From the NCBI RefSeq assembly GCF_003574315.2, contig NZ_AP025739.1, positions 744,001 through 808,000 of the forward strand: a stretch of DNA of 64,000 bases, given 5' to 3'. This DNA comes from Capsulimonas corticalis (GTDB taxonomy: Bacteria; Armatimonadota; Armatimonadia; Armatimonadales; Capsulimonadaceae). This document shows, in pieces, positions 52,589 to 59,930 of the stretch (its first letter is position 1; each line of letters opens with the position of its first letter). The position numbers and the translations under genes were made by a program. The notes under the pieces are model-generated. The model ran no database searches and was not told the origin of the DNA. It worked only from the letters and a program-made list of their open reading frames with translations.

Positions 52589-53455
52589 TTACCGTCGAAT
52601 CATCGTCCCGATCCCTTGATCGGTGAATACTTCAATCAAAAGAGCGTGCGGCAGCCGGCCATCGATAATATGCGCACGCTCGACGCCGCCGGCGATAGCC
52701 GCGACGCATGATTCAATCTTGGGGATCATCCCCTTGTCCACCACGCCGTCCGTAATCAGCTGGCGCGCGTCCTTCACGGTCATCTGTGAGATCAAACTGT
52801 CTTTGTCCGCGAAGTCTTGATAGATCCCCTCGACATCGGTCATCACGATCAATTTGCTCGCCGACAGCGCCGCCGCCAGCTCACCCGCAACGGTGTCCGC
52901 ATTGACATTATAGCTCTCGCCCTCGGCGCCGATTGCGACGCTGGAGATCACGGGGATATACCCCGCCGCCGACAGCGTGTGCAGCAATTCAGGATTGATC
53001 TTGACCACGCGTCCCACAAACCCGATATCGCCCTTGGTCGTCTCACGTTCGGCGACGATCAAGTTTCCATCCTTGCCGCTCAACCCCACCGCCTGCCCGC
53101 CCTGCTTGTTCAGGTGCGCGACGATGTTCTTATTCGTCTTCCCCGTCAGCACCATCTCGACGATCTCCATCGTCTCAGCGTCCGTGACGCGCAGTCCGCC
53201 GACAAACGCCGGCTCTTTGCCCATCCGCTGCATGGCGTCGCTGATCTCCGGCCCGCCGCCATGAACCAGGATCGCATTGATCCCGACATAACGCATCAGA
53301 ATAATATCCTGCATTACAGCGGCCTTCAATGTCTCATCAATCATGGCGTTCCCGCCATACTTAATGACAATCGTCTTGCCGGAATATTGCTTGATATACG
53401 GCAACGCCTGGATCAGGACTTCGGCCGCCTGGTTCGGTTGTTTTTGGTTTGGCAT
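52589..53455 (-). CDS. argB: Acetylglutamate kinase
   Basis: 288 residues. TIVIKYGGNAM (phosphate-binding Lys and Gly), LVHGGGPEIS, GLRVTDAETMEIVEMVLTGK and NVNADTVAGELAAAL are all ArgB signatures. It phosphorylates N-acetylglutamate, normally the feedback-controlled step; the N-terminal extension that carries the arginine-sensing helix in hexameric enzymes (QAAEVLIQALPYIKQYSGK) is present, so arginine inhibition is likely. The start lies 3 bp after the stop of the DUF559 gene. Confidence 0.97.
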   Translation of the reverse strand: MPNQKQPNQAAEVLIQALPYIKQYSGKTIVIKYGGNAMIDETLKAAVMQDIILMRYVGINAILVHGGGPEISDAMQRMGKEPAFVGGLRVTDAETMEIVEMVLTGKTNKNIVAHLNKQGGQAVGLSGKDGNLIVAERETTKGDIGFVGRVVKINPELLHTLSAAGYIPVISSVAIGAEGESYNVNADTVAGELAAALSASKLIVMTDVEGIYQDFADKDSLISQMTVKDARQLITDGVVDKGMIPKIESCVAAIAGGVERAHIIDGRLPHALLIEVFTDQGIGTMIRR

Positions 53456-53458
53456 TTG

Positions 53459-53932
53459 TTATGATTCCGAAGATGCTCCCGGCCCCACGGGAATTAAGAT
53501 GCCCCCCGGCCCCCACAGGGGTGCAGACCATAGGGGCGAATACGTGATAATCTGTTCTTCAGAGGCTTCGATGATTTTTGTCAGCACACCTGACAAATCG
53601 TTCAAAATTTCGTTATTACGAAAACGAATAACTCGACAACCATAGGATTGTAAAAACAGTGTTCGCTCCGCGTCATATTCTTCACGCCCCTCATGCACAC
53701 TCCCATCCACTTCGACCGCAAGTTTACATGACGGACAATAAAAGTCGATCACAAATCGACCGAAAGGATGCTGAGAACGAAAGCGCAAGCCGTTCAACTT
53801 CTTTCCACTAATCGCATTCCATAAGCGCTGTTCCATCGGCGTCATCTCGCGACGCATTTGTTGCGCCGCCGCAAGAACCACCGGATCGGTCACAGGCAAT
53901 CGCTCCAAGTAGCCTTTGCCATCAAAACCCAT
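53459..53932 (-). CDS. DUF559 endonuclease-like protein inside an inverted-repeat element
   Basis: 157 residues. REMTPMEQRLWNAISGKKLNGLRFRSQHPFG, then VIDFYCPSCKLAVEVDGSVH and GCRVIRFRNNEILNDLSGVL, match DUF559, a PD-(D/E)xK nuclease-like family related to very-short-patch-repair (Vsr) endonucleases; D, E and D of the core are present. The usual fold ends near GVLTKII; the last ~25 residues are encoded by the left inverted repeat and flanking DNA up to argB. GAGGA lies 6 nt before the ATG. The gene interrupts the arginine operon and is bracketed by 36/37-bp inverted repeats. Confidence 0.85.
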   Translation of the reverse strand: MGFDGKGYLERLPVTDPVVLAAAQQMRREMTPMEQRLWNAISGKKLNGLRFRSQHPFGRFVIDFYCPSCKLAVEVDGSVHEGREEYDAERTLFLQSYGCRVIRFRNNEILNDLSGVLTKIIEASEEQIITYSPLWSAPLWGPGGILIPVGPGASSES

Positions 53933-54001
53933 CTCAATTCCTCAAATCCATCACGCCAGCATTGCTATGGTCTGCACCCCCTGTGGGGGCCGGGGGGCAT
54001 C
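53498..54001. mobile_element. Inverted-repeat-bounded DUF559 element (family D)
   Basis: Arms 53498-53533 (36 nt) and 53965-54001 (37 nt) are complementary except for one extra G: GATGCCCCCCGGCCCCCACA...GTGCAGACCATAG. They enclose the body and RBS of the DUF559 gene. The left arm is read as the nuclease's C-terminal codons, and the right arm begins 1 bp from the DUF104 stop. No target-site duplication or transposase is evident. The mobile character is inferred. Confidence 0.6.
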
Positions 54002-54002
54002 T

Positions 54003-54245
54003 TCACGCATACAATATGCGATCATGATCTGCGCCAGAAAAACCATCATCAGGCGTTTCCATCGGCATCGCGGCGATGCTTAAGAGGATCTCTAATGACG
54101 TTTTTGCTCGATCTTCAGGCGAAATATAATTATTCTCTTCAGGATCCGTCCACGTTACCTTTAAATGCGTCCCTTCGGCCAGCGTCACTGGAGCTAGCGG
54201 GCGCAACACTCCTGCCTCATATACTACTTCCACCGTCGTTGTCAT
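54003..54245 (-). CDS. DUF104 (AF2212-like) antitoxin, partner toxin missing
   Basis: 80 residues. TTTVEVVYEAGVLRPLAPVTLAEGTHLKVTW is the DUF104/AF2212 antitoxin signature, and the C-terminal DHDRILYA is the usual end before a VapC-type PIN toxin. GGGAG lies 7 nt before the ATG. The toxin gene expected directly downstream is absent; the right arm of the DUF559 element begins there. It sits in the arginine operon, 24 bp after argJ. Confidence 0.8.
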   Translation of the reverse strand: MTTTVEVVYEAGVLRPLAPVTLAEGTHLKVTWTDPEENNYISPEDRAKTSLEILLSIAAMPMETPDDGFSGADHDRILYA

Positions 54246-54269
54246 GGCTTTTCTCCCATCACAGTTCGT

Positions 54270-55535
54270 TTAGGTATGATACTCCGCGTTGATCTTCACG
54301 TAATCATAGCTGAAATCGCAGGTCCAGACGGTGGCGGTTTCGCCGCCCGCTTGGTGAAAGTCTACCAGAATTTGGACTTCCTTGGCTTTCATGGCTTCGG
54401 AAACGACGTAGCCGTTGAAATCCGTCGGCATGCCGTCGCGGTAGACGGTAGTGCCGGCGAGGGCGATTTCGACTTTTTCGGGCTCGAAGTTGACGCCGGC
54501 GCGGCCGGCGGCGGCGAGGATGCGGCCCCAGTTGGGGTCGTTGCCAAAGAGCGCCGTTTTGACGAGCGGCGAATTGGCGATGGTCTTCGCGACGGAGCGC
54601 GGGAAGCCGGCGCGGTGCTCGGGACTGATCTCGCGGCCGTTGGCGGCGAAGGCGCTGGCGATGTGCTCAGGGACGGCGACATTCTGCACGGTCACTTCCA
54701 CCAGCTTCGTGGCGCCCTCGCCGTCGCGGGCGATCTCTTTGGCGAGGTGCAGGCAGACGCTGAAAAGCGCCTTCTCGAACTCGCGGGCGTCGGCGCTTTC
54801 CAGGCTATCGATAATCTTGTTGCCGGCGAGGCCGTTCGCCAACACAAGCGTCATATCGTTGGTGCTGGTGTCGCCGTCCACGGTAATGGAGTTGAAGGTG
54901 TACCAGGCCACCCGCCGCAGCATCTCCTGAAGAACGGGCTGCTCGATCGCGGCGTCGGTGGTGATGAACCCGAGCATCGTCGCCATGTTCGGCGCGATCA
55001 TGCCCGAGCCCTTGGCGATGGCGCCGAGGCGTACGGTCTTACCGTCCAGGGTGAACTCGACCGCGACTTGCTTCGGGAAAGTGTCGGTGGTCATGATCGC
55101 CTGCGCGGTGTCGTCGCACTCTTCGCCGTGCAGCTTGCCGGCGGCGTCGACGATCCCCGCGATGATCTTCTCCATCGGCAGCTTATGGCCGATCACGCCG
55201 GTGCTGGCGCTGAGCACGCGCCGCATCGGAACGCCGAGCGCCTCGGCGGCGTGCTGCACCATCGCAACGGCGTCGGTGAAGCCCTGATCGCCGTTGCAGG
55301 CGTTAGCGTTGCCGCTATTGACGACGATGGCGCGGGCCAATCCCTCTTCCAAATACGCCTGATTGCTCACGACGCACGGCGCCTTGACGACATTCGTGGT
55401 GAAGACGCCCGCCGCCGCCGCCTCGACATCCGAGACGATCAGCGCCAGATCGTTGCGCTTCCGCTTGATGCCGCAGTAAACGCCGGCGGTCTTAAAACCT
55501 TGAGGGGCGACGATGCCGCCCGGAATAATGTCCAT
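54270..55535 (-). CDS. argJ: Bifunctional ornithine acetyltransferase / N-acetylglutamate synthase
   Basis: 421 residues. VVNSGNANACNGDQG, STGVIGHKLPMEKI and the autocleavage site KGSGMIAPNMATMLGF are ArgJ hallmarks; the chain cuts itself before Thr of ATMLGF, and that Thr becomes the nucleophile. It moves the acetyl group from N-acetylornithine to glutamate, recycling it. Whether it can also use acetyl-CoA (true bifunctional) cannot be read; no separate NAGS is seen in the operon apart from the GNAT upstream. Confidence 0.97.
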   Translation of the reverse strand: MDIIPGGIVAPQGFKTAGVYCGIKRKRNDLALIVSDVEAAAAGVFTTNVVKAPCVVSNQAYLEEGLARAIVVNSGNANACNGDQGFTDAVAMVQHAAEALGVPMRRVLSASTGVIGHKLPMEKIIAGIVDAAGKLHGEECDDTAQAIMTTDTFPKQVAVEFTLDGKTVRLGAIAKGSGMIAPNMATMLGFITTDAAIEQPVLQEMLRRVAWYTFNSITVDGDTSTNDMTLVLANGLAGNKIIDSLESADAREFEKALFSVCLHLAKEIARDGEGATKLVEVTVQNVAVPEHIASAFAANGREISPEHRAGFPRSVAKTIANSPLVKTALFGNDPNWGRILAAAGRAGVNFEPEKVEIALAGTTVYRDGMPTDFNGYVVSEAMKAKEVQILVDFHQAGGETATVWTCDFSYDYVKINAEYHT

Positions 55536-55617
55536 GTACGATCACTCCAAAATCCGGCCAGAGCCGAAGAAATTCTTTGCGCCATTTTGACCTGCGCCGG
55601 GCGCTTCTCCTAATGAT

Positions 55618-56229
55618 CTATCCCCGGGCTTCGGCCACCCCTGCCCATCCGGCGGGCGGGTGGGCCAAAATGGCTTCGAACTCGGGGGTTCCGGCGAGTT
55701 CGTATAGCGGCGTCGGCGGGGCCGGGCTGCTGCTGGGCGAGCGGAGGGTAAGCCCCCACCAACTGACATTGCGCCACTCGCCGAGCTTGAAGCCGACATT
55801 GGCGTAAACGCCGATCTCTTTGAACCCCAGGCTTTCATGCAGGCCGATGCTGGCCTCATTGGGCTGCGTGATGCCCGCGTAAGCCGTGTAGTACCCTTGC
55901 AATTCCAGCAGCGCGAAGAGCGCGGCGTAAAGCCTGCGCCCGATCCCCTGACGGTGATACTGCGGATCCAAATAAATCGACGTCGTTACGGCCCATTGAT
56001 AAGCGGCGCGGTCCCGATGGCGGCTGGCGTAAACATACCCCGCGACGACTCCGTCGCGCTCATACATCAGCCACGGAAACTCACGCGTCAGGCCGGCGAT
56101 CTCTTCGCGCAAAACGTCCACCGGCGGCGGCGTGACATCGAAAGTGATCGCCGATTCCGCGCAGATCGGCCCGTAGATTCGCAGGACGGCTTCCGCGTCG
56201 TCCGTCGTCGCCAGTCGAATTCGATCCAT
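55618..56229 (-). CDS. GNAT acetyltransferase (phosphinothricin-acetyltransferase-like) between argC and argJ
   Basis: 203 residues from ATG at 56229 (TTG at 56250 is an alternative, overlapping argC). DDAEAVLRIYGPICAESAITFD, SIYLDPQYHRQGIGRRLYAAL (acetyl-CoA pyrophosphate loop Q-x-x-G-x-G/A) and LGFKEIGVYANVGFKLGEWRNVSWW are typical of the PAT/Bar subgroup of GNATs. These acetylate the amino group of amino-acid-like compounds. A Pro-rich tail follows the domain. Its place in the arginine operon suggests an acetylation step on an arginine-pathway or glutamate-like substrate, but the motifs point to PAT, not ArgA. Confidence 0.85.
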   Translation of the reverse strand: MDRIRLATTDDAEAVLRIYGPICAESAITFDVTPPPVDVLREEIAGLTREFPWLMYERDGVVAGYVYASRHRDRAAYQWAVTTSIYLDPQYHRQGIGRRLYAALFALLELQGYYTAYAGITQPNEASIGLHESLGFKEIGVYANVGFKLGEWRNVSWWGLTLRSPSSSPAPPTPLYELAGTPEFEAILAHPPAGWAGVAEARG

Positions 56230-56240
56230 GGCAGTGCTTT

Positions 56241-57290
56241 CTATGGCCAAACAGCGGCCATCGTCAGGCCCGCCGTTTCGTCGAACCCGCAGGACAGGTT
56301 CATATTCTGGATCGCCTGTCCCGCCGCGCCCTTGACGAGATTGTCGATGGCGGAGATGACGATCACGCGGTTCGTCCGCGTGTCCACGGCCATCCCGATA
56401 TGGCAGTAATTCGTTCCCTCGGTATGCTTTGTCGCCGGGAACTGCCCGGCGTCCAATATCACGACAAACGGCGCGTCGGCGTAATAGGTATTGAACAGCG
56501 CCTGCAAATCGCCGGCGTCGGCCTTGAGATTGGCGTACGCCGTCGTGAGAATTCCCCGGGTGATCGGCGACAGATGCGGCGTGAATGTGATCAGCACGGG
56601 TTCGCCCGCGACTTGCGAAAGCGACTGCTCGATTTCCGGCACGTGCCGGTGAACGCCCGCGACGCCGTAGGGCTTGATGCTTTCATTGACTTCGCTGAAG
56701 TGGAAGTCCAGGCCGAACTTCGACCGGCCCGCGCCCGACACGCCGCTATGGCTGTCGATGATGATCGACTTGCGGTCGATGAGGTCCGCCGCGAGCAGCG
56801 GCGCCAGCGCCAGCGCCGCCGACGTTGGATAGCAGCCGGGATTGGCGATTAGCTTGGAAGCCTTGATGGCTTCTTTGTTCAGCTCCGGCAGGCCGTACGT
56901 CGCCTTGTCGATCCAGTCCTGCGCTTTGTGCTCGGACTTGTACCACTGCGCGTAGTGCGCCGGGTTCTTCAATCGGAAGTCCGCGCTCAGATCGATCACC
57001 GGCTTGCCCGCCGCGATCAGCGCCGGCGCGTGCTCCATCGCCAGCCCCGCCTCGCCGGCGAGAAAGACCAGATCGCAGCGCTCGATCGCCGTCTGCACAT
57101 CGAACTTCTCACACGTCAGATTGATGCGCTTCGCCACGCCCGGCAGCGCCGCCGAAAGCGGCTTGCCCGCATACGTCCCCGACGTCACATACGTCAGCTC
57201 CACATTCGGATGCCCCGCCAGCAGCCTCGCCAGCTCGCCTCCGCCATATCCCGATACTCCGACGATCCCCACTCGCAACCGATCCGTCAT
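56241..57290 (-). CDS. argC: N-acetyl-gamma-glutamyl-phosphate reductase
   Basis: 349 residues. RVGIVGVSGYGGGELARLL binds NADPH, and ANPGCYPTSAALAL holds the catalytic Cys that forms the thioester. HRHVPEIEQSL carries the proton-transfer His. It reduces N-acetylglutamyl phosphate to the semialdehyde. It is the first structural gene after the attenuator-like leader and overlaps the GNAT frame only if the TTG start is used. Confidence 0.97.
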   Translation of the reverse strand: MTDRLRVGIVGVSGYGGGELARLLAGHPNVELTYVTSGTYAGKPLSAALPGVAKRINLTCEKFDVQTAIERCDLVFLAGEAGLAMEHAPALIAAGKPVIDLSADFRLKNPAHYAQWYKSEHKAQDWIDKATYGLPELNKEAIKASKLIANPGCYPTSAALALAPLLAADLIDRKSIIIDSHSGVSGAGRSKFGLDFHFSEVNESIKPYGVAGVHRHVPEIEQSLSQVAGEPVLITFTPHLSPITRGILTTAYANLKADAGDLQALFNTYYADAPFVVILDAGQFPATKHTEGTNYCHIGMAVDTRTNRVIVISAIDNLVKGAAGQAIQNMNLSCGFDETAGLTMAAVWP

Positions 57291-57304
57291 TGGTTTTGCC
57301 TCAC

Positions 57305-57362
57305 AAAATAAAAAAGAACGCCGCCCGCCGTCTTAACTCATTAAGACTGGCGCGCGGCGTTC
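57305..57362 (-). terminator. Terminator 2 of the arginine-operon leader
   Basis: On the minus strand GAACGCCGC (57362-57354) pairs with GCGGCGTTC (57324-57316). An inner stem GTCTTAA/TTAAGAC (57347-57341 with 57336-57330) has a TGAG loop, and a run of T (57315-57310) follows. It lies 15 bp upstream of argC, so it must be read through for expression. Confidence 0.88.
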
Positions 57363-57365
57363 CCC

Positions 57366-57433
57366 AAAAGCAAAAAGCCGCGCGCCATCGAATTCCCGTG
57401 CCTCAGTAAGAGGAAGGGAAATGGCCCGCGGCT
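57366..57433 (-). terminator. Terminator 1 of the arginine-operon leader
   Basis: On the minus strand AGCCGCGGGCCAT (57433-57421) pairs with ATGGCGCGCGGCT (57388-57376), 12 of 13 positions, around a 32-nt loop, followed by TTTTGCTTTT. Its first four bases are also the 3' end of the hairpin at 57430-57448, so the two structures exclude each other. Confidence 0.7.
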
Positions 57434-57448
57434 CGATCAAATCGAGCC
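57430..57448 (-). promoter_or_regulatory. Anti-terminator-like hairpin in the arg leader
   Basis: GGCTCGAT (57448-57441 on the minus strand) and ATCGAGCC (57437-57430) form a perfect 8-bp stem with a 3-nt loop, competing with terminator 1. Immediately upstream a CACGC/GCGTG hairpin (about 57464-57454) carries the leader peptide's UAA stop in its loop. Confidence 0.65.
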
Positions 57449-57458
57449 TTCTCCACGC

Positions 57459-57536
57459 TTAGCGTGTCGCGGACGCATTTCCCAAAACACGAACGCGACG
57501 ACGCAGCGGCAGGTTGTTTGCTGCTAGAAAAGACAT
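57459..57536 (-). CDS. Arginine-rich leader peptide of the arg operon
   Basis: A 25-codon frame from ATG at 57536 to TAA at 57459. It begins MSFLAANN and contains LRRRVRVLG, so four of five successive codons code for Arg, and ends in another Arg codon directly before the stop. The frame lies right after the promoter and before two terminators and a competing hairpin: the classic design of amino-acid attenuation. The ATG is only a few bases from the predicted start site, so translation may be leaderless; no SD is possible. Confidence 0.65.
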   Translation of the reverse strand: MSFLAANNLPLRRRVRVLGNASATR

Positions 57537-57545
57537 TGTACGGAA

Positions 57546-57575
57546 AGTCTACCCGGCGCAAAGGCGATTTGTCAA
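57546..57575 (-). promoter_or_regulatory. Promoter of the arginine operon
   Basis: On the minus strand TTGACA (57575-57570), an 18-bp spacer and TAGACT (57551-57546). A second TTGACA lies 10 bp further upstream (57585-57580). A TACAAT (57540-57535) could be an alternative -10, but it would put the start inside the leader peptide. Confidence 0.65.
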
Positions 57576-57679
57576 GCAATGTCAAGAGGATCTTGTACAT
57601 TCCCTAAGCATAAGCTTTGATGGCGACGATAGGAAATACAGAAAGAGATTTTCACGAGGCGATGATTACGAGGATGAAA

Positions 57680-58057
57680 ATGAGAAACGATCACCATCTT
57701 ACATCTGAACAGCTTCTCGCGGATTTACAATCTCCGGACGAAACCATCCGGGCCAAAGCCATTCACGCAGCTTGCCCGTGTGAGGCGGGGATGGAGCTGT
57801 TTGAGAAGCATATCGATCTCCTTGCAGGGATGAAAAAAGACCCTAGCCCCCTTGTACGCACAGTCGCTCTGCACGTCTTTCAAGACGCTTTTGAAGGTAT
57901 ATGCGATAGCTTTCCGACCAGTCGCGCCGAGACGACAAACGAAATATTACGCACGCGAAGACAATCACGCTTCAAACGTGAGGAGGTTGAAACAACTGAG
58001 AACAAGCCCCTCCTCGAAAACAAGCGTCGCGTCCGTCGATTGCGAAATCAGCGTTAA
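57680..58057 (+). CDS. HEAT-like repeat protein
   Basis: 125 residues from ATG 57680 (AGGA 5 nt upstream; ATG 57662 is the alternative). TSEQLLADLQSPDETIRAKAIHAACPCEAGM and LLAGMKKDPSPLVRTVALHVFQDAFEG look like two HEAT-type helical repeats, which mediate protein binding. The C-terminus is strongly basic (NKRRVRRLRNQR) and could bind nucleic acid. No function can be named. It is divergent from the arginine operon, and base composition is lower in GC than its neighbours. Confidence 0.6.
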   Translation: MRNDHHLTSEQLLADLQSPDETIRAKAIHAACPCEAGMELFEKHIDLLAGMKKDPSPLVRTVALHVFQDAFEGICDSFPTSRAETTNEILRTRRQSRFKREEVETTENKPLLENKRRVRRLRNQR

Positions 58058-58150
58058 GGATCCGTCACACGCCGCCTGGGAACAAGCAAGCAGGATTTCG
58101 CGTCATGATAGCGAACGTCATACCATCAAAGCAAGAGAAACGGATCCCTA

Positions 58151-59218
58151 TTGAAAACTGCTGCTATCACTCTCGCCGGCGCATTGATGACCGGCATGAT
58201 GCTTTCCCCAACGCACGCCGTTCCCGCCAAGAAGAAGCCCGCCCCGAAGCCGACCGTCGGCACGCGGGGGACGCATCAGATGGCTGGGGGCGAGGGCGTC
58301 TTCGGGCAGACTTACACGCTCAAGGACGGACCGAACTTTACGCTCACGAGCGCGGAGTACAGCGTGGCGCGCGTCAATCTGAGCGCGGGCGGCGCGCTGG
58401 TTCCGAAGGCGGACGAAAAGCTGCTGGTGCTGCACTTCCGCGCCAAGAACCCACGTAAGGACGATCTGTATCTCGGCGGAACGTTTATTGGCTTCCAGAC
58501 AGTCGCGGCGGACGGCAAGACCCGCGACGACAGCCAGTATATCATCCATACGGGGGACAAGGATAGTCTCGCGGTCACGCTCAAGCCGGGCCAGGGGGTC
58601 GACGATCTCATGACCGCCTATGTCGTACCCGCCGCCGGCCCCGTTCCGAAGCTAATCTTGAACAAAGGACGAGAAGGCACGAGCGAAGAAGTCACGCGCT
58701 ACTCTCTGGGAACCGCGCAGAACCCGATCAAGCCGCTTGCCGCCCCCTTCGCCGATCCGGCCGATCCCAAAGGCGCGACGGCGCTCGCGAACGTTCCCGC
58801 CGTCATCGGGCAGACCTATCCCGCCGGCTACTTCGACATCACGCTGGACTCCCTCGCATTCTCCAGCGACAAGATCGGGGACAATGATCCGCCGGACGGC
58901 AAGCGCTGGCTCGTAGGCGTGATGACGGTAAAGAACCAGTCGCATGAGCACGTCTACATCTCGGCCGCGAACGCCTTCAAGATCTTTCTCAAGGATTCCG
59001 ACGGCGATAAGACCGTGTTTGATGGTTACCTGCGGCATGTCAAAAACGACGACAACACCGACGACAGCCCGGAGTTCGGCGAAACCGTCCGCACGCGCTT
59101 CTACCTGCCTGTTCCCAAGGACGGCGCACCCGGCGCGACCCTCAGCATCGCCGAAAACGTGGACAACAGCGGCGGCGTCTCCCGCGCCTATGTTTACGAT
59201 ATTTCGGGCCTGAAGTAA
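58151..59218 (+). CDS. Exported DUF4352-like protein, two beta-sandwich repeats
   Basis: 355 residues from TTG 58151 (MKTAAITLAGALMTG signal peptide, cut near THA). Two Ig-like halves, each starting with G-Q-T-Y (VFGQTYTLKDGPNFTLTSAEYSV and VIGQTYPAGYFDITLDSLAFS) and containing LLVLHFRAKNPRKDD or LVGVMTVKNQSHEHVY, look like DUF4352/telokin-type immunoglobulin folds. Such domains are found on exported and lipoproteins with unknown roles. An acidic DSDGDKTVFDG loop could bind calcium. It ends at a good terminator. Confidence 0.72.
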   Translation: MKTAAITLAGALMTGMMLSPTHAVPAKKKPAPKPTVGTRGTHQMAGGEGVFGQTYTLKDGPNFTLTSAEYSVARVNLSAGGALVPKADEKLLVLHFRAKNPRKDDLYLGGTFIGFQTVAADGKTRDDSQYIIHTGDKDSLAVTLKPGQGVDDLMTAYVVPAAGPVPKLILNKGREGTSEEVTRYSLGTAQNPIKPLAAPFADPADPKGATALANVPAVIGQTYPAGYFDITLDSLAFSSDKIGDNDPPDGKRWLVGVMTVKNQSHEHVYISAANAFKIFLKDSDGDKTVFDGYLRHVKNDDNTDDSPEFGETVRTRFYLPVPKDGAPGATLSIAENVDNSGGVSRAYVYDISGLK

Positions 59219-59248
59219 GTACGCAATCGCTCTCCCGCCTCCCCCAGT

Positions 59249-59284
59249 AACGCCCGGCGCGCTCGCGCCGGGCGTTTATTTTAT
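59249..59284 (+). terminator. Rho-independent terminator after the DUF4352-like gene
   Basis: AACGCCCGGCG (59249-59259) and CGCCGGGCGTT (59266-59276) form a perfect 11-bp stem with a 6-nt loop, followed by TATTTTA. Confidence 0.9.
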
Positions 59285-59351
59285 CCCCGACCACAAAATC
59301 GCCAACGATCTCTGAACTCCGTGCTACTCTACTATTGAGGACGAATCCAGA

Positions 59352-59930
59352 ATGAGCTTGCGCGAAGCCAATCGCATCAGAAAATACCGGAACGGAGATC
59401 AAGCGGCCTTCCGTGAGATCTACGATCAGTATGCGCCGCGCGTGATGGGCTATCTGATTCGCCTGACCGGGGACCGGGCGGACGCGGAAGATATGGTTCA
59501 GGAGGTATTTGTCGCCGCCTATCAAGGACGCGCGGGTTTTGGGGAGCGCGCCTCGATGCTGACATGGCTGCTGGGGATCGCCACCCGGCGCTGGCGGGAC
59601 AAAAACCGCAAACAAACGCTCCGCTTCTCCGATCCGGCGGACACGGACGAAAGCCTAGATTCCCTCCCCCAGACCGGTTCGCCGCTGGAGAGCCGCGTCA
59701 TCGCCGCCATCGCTTTGGACGACGCGTTAGAGCAATTGGCGCCGGAATATCGCGAGGCGCTGCTGCTGGTCGCCGGCCAGGGACTCACTTACGCGGAGGC
59801 GGCGGCGATTACGGGAGAGCCGGTCGGCACGGTCAAATGGCGCGTCTCCGTCGCCACTCGCAAGCTCCAGCAGCTCTTAAGCGCTGAAGATCAGGAGGAA
59901 CCCCATGGCGTCCCCACACATCGACCATGA
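59352..59930 (+). CDS. ECF-type RNA polymerase sigma factor
   Basis: 192 residues. Sigma region 2 (FREIYDQYAPRVMGYLIRLTGDRADAEDMVQEVFVAAYQ) contacts the core enzyme and -10; region 4 (LEQLAPEYREALLLVAGQGLTYAEAAAITGEPVGTVKWRV) reads the -35. There is no region 1 or 3, as usual for ECFs. GAGGA lies 8-9 nt upstream of the ATG. It is overlapped by 26 bp by its anti-sigma factor gene, so both are made together and the sigma factor is held inactive until a signal. Confidence 0.94.
   Translation: MSLREANRIRKYRNGDQAAFREIYDQYAPRVMGYLIRLTGDRADAEDMVQEVFVAAYQGRAGFGERASMLTWLLGIATRRWRDKNRKQTLRFSDPADTDESLDSLPQTGSPLESRVIAAIALDDALEQLAPEYREALLLVAGQGLTYAEAAAITGEPVGTVKWRVSVATRKLQQLLSAEDQEEPHGVPTHRP

Noticed and set aside
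57305-57585. T-box riboswitch in the arginine leader
   Set aside because: A CCGCGGG piece and terminators are present, but the T-box sequence (GGGTGG-x-ACCGCG) and stem I elements are not seen; the Arg-rich leader peptide explains the region better.
57403-57600. 65-codon minus-strand frame over the arg leader
   Set aside because: It starts upstream of the -35 box and runs through both promoter and hairpins without an SD; it overlaps the better-supported Arg leader frame.
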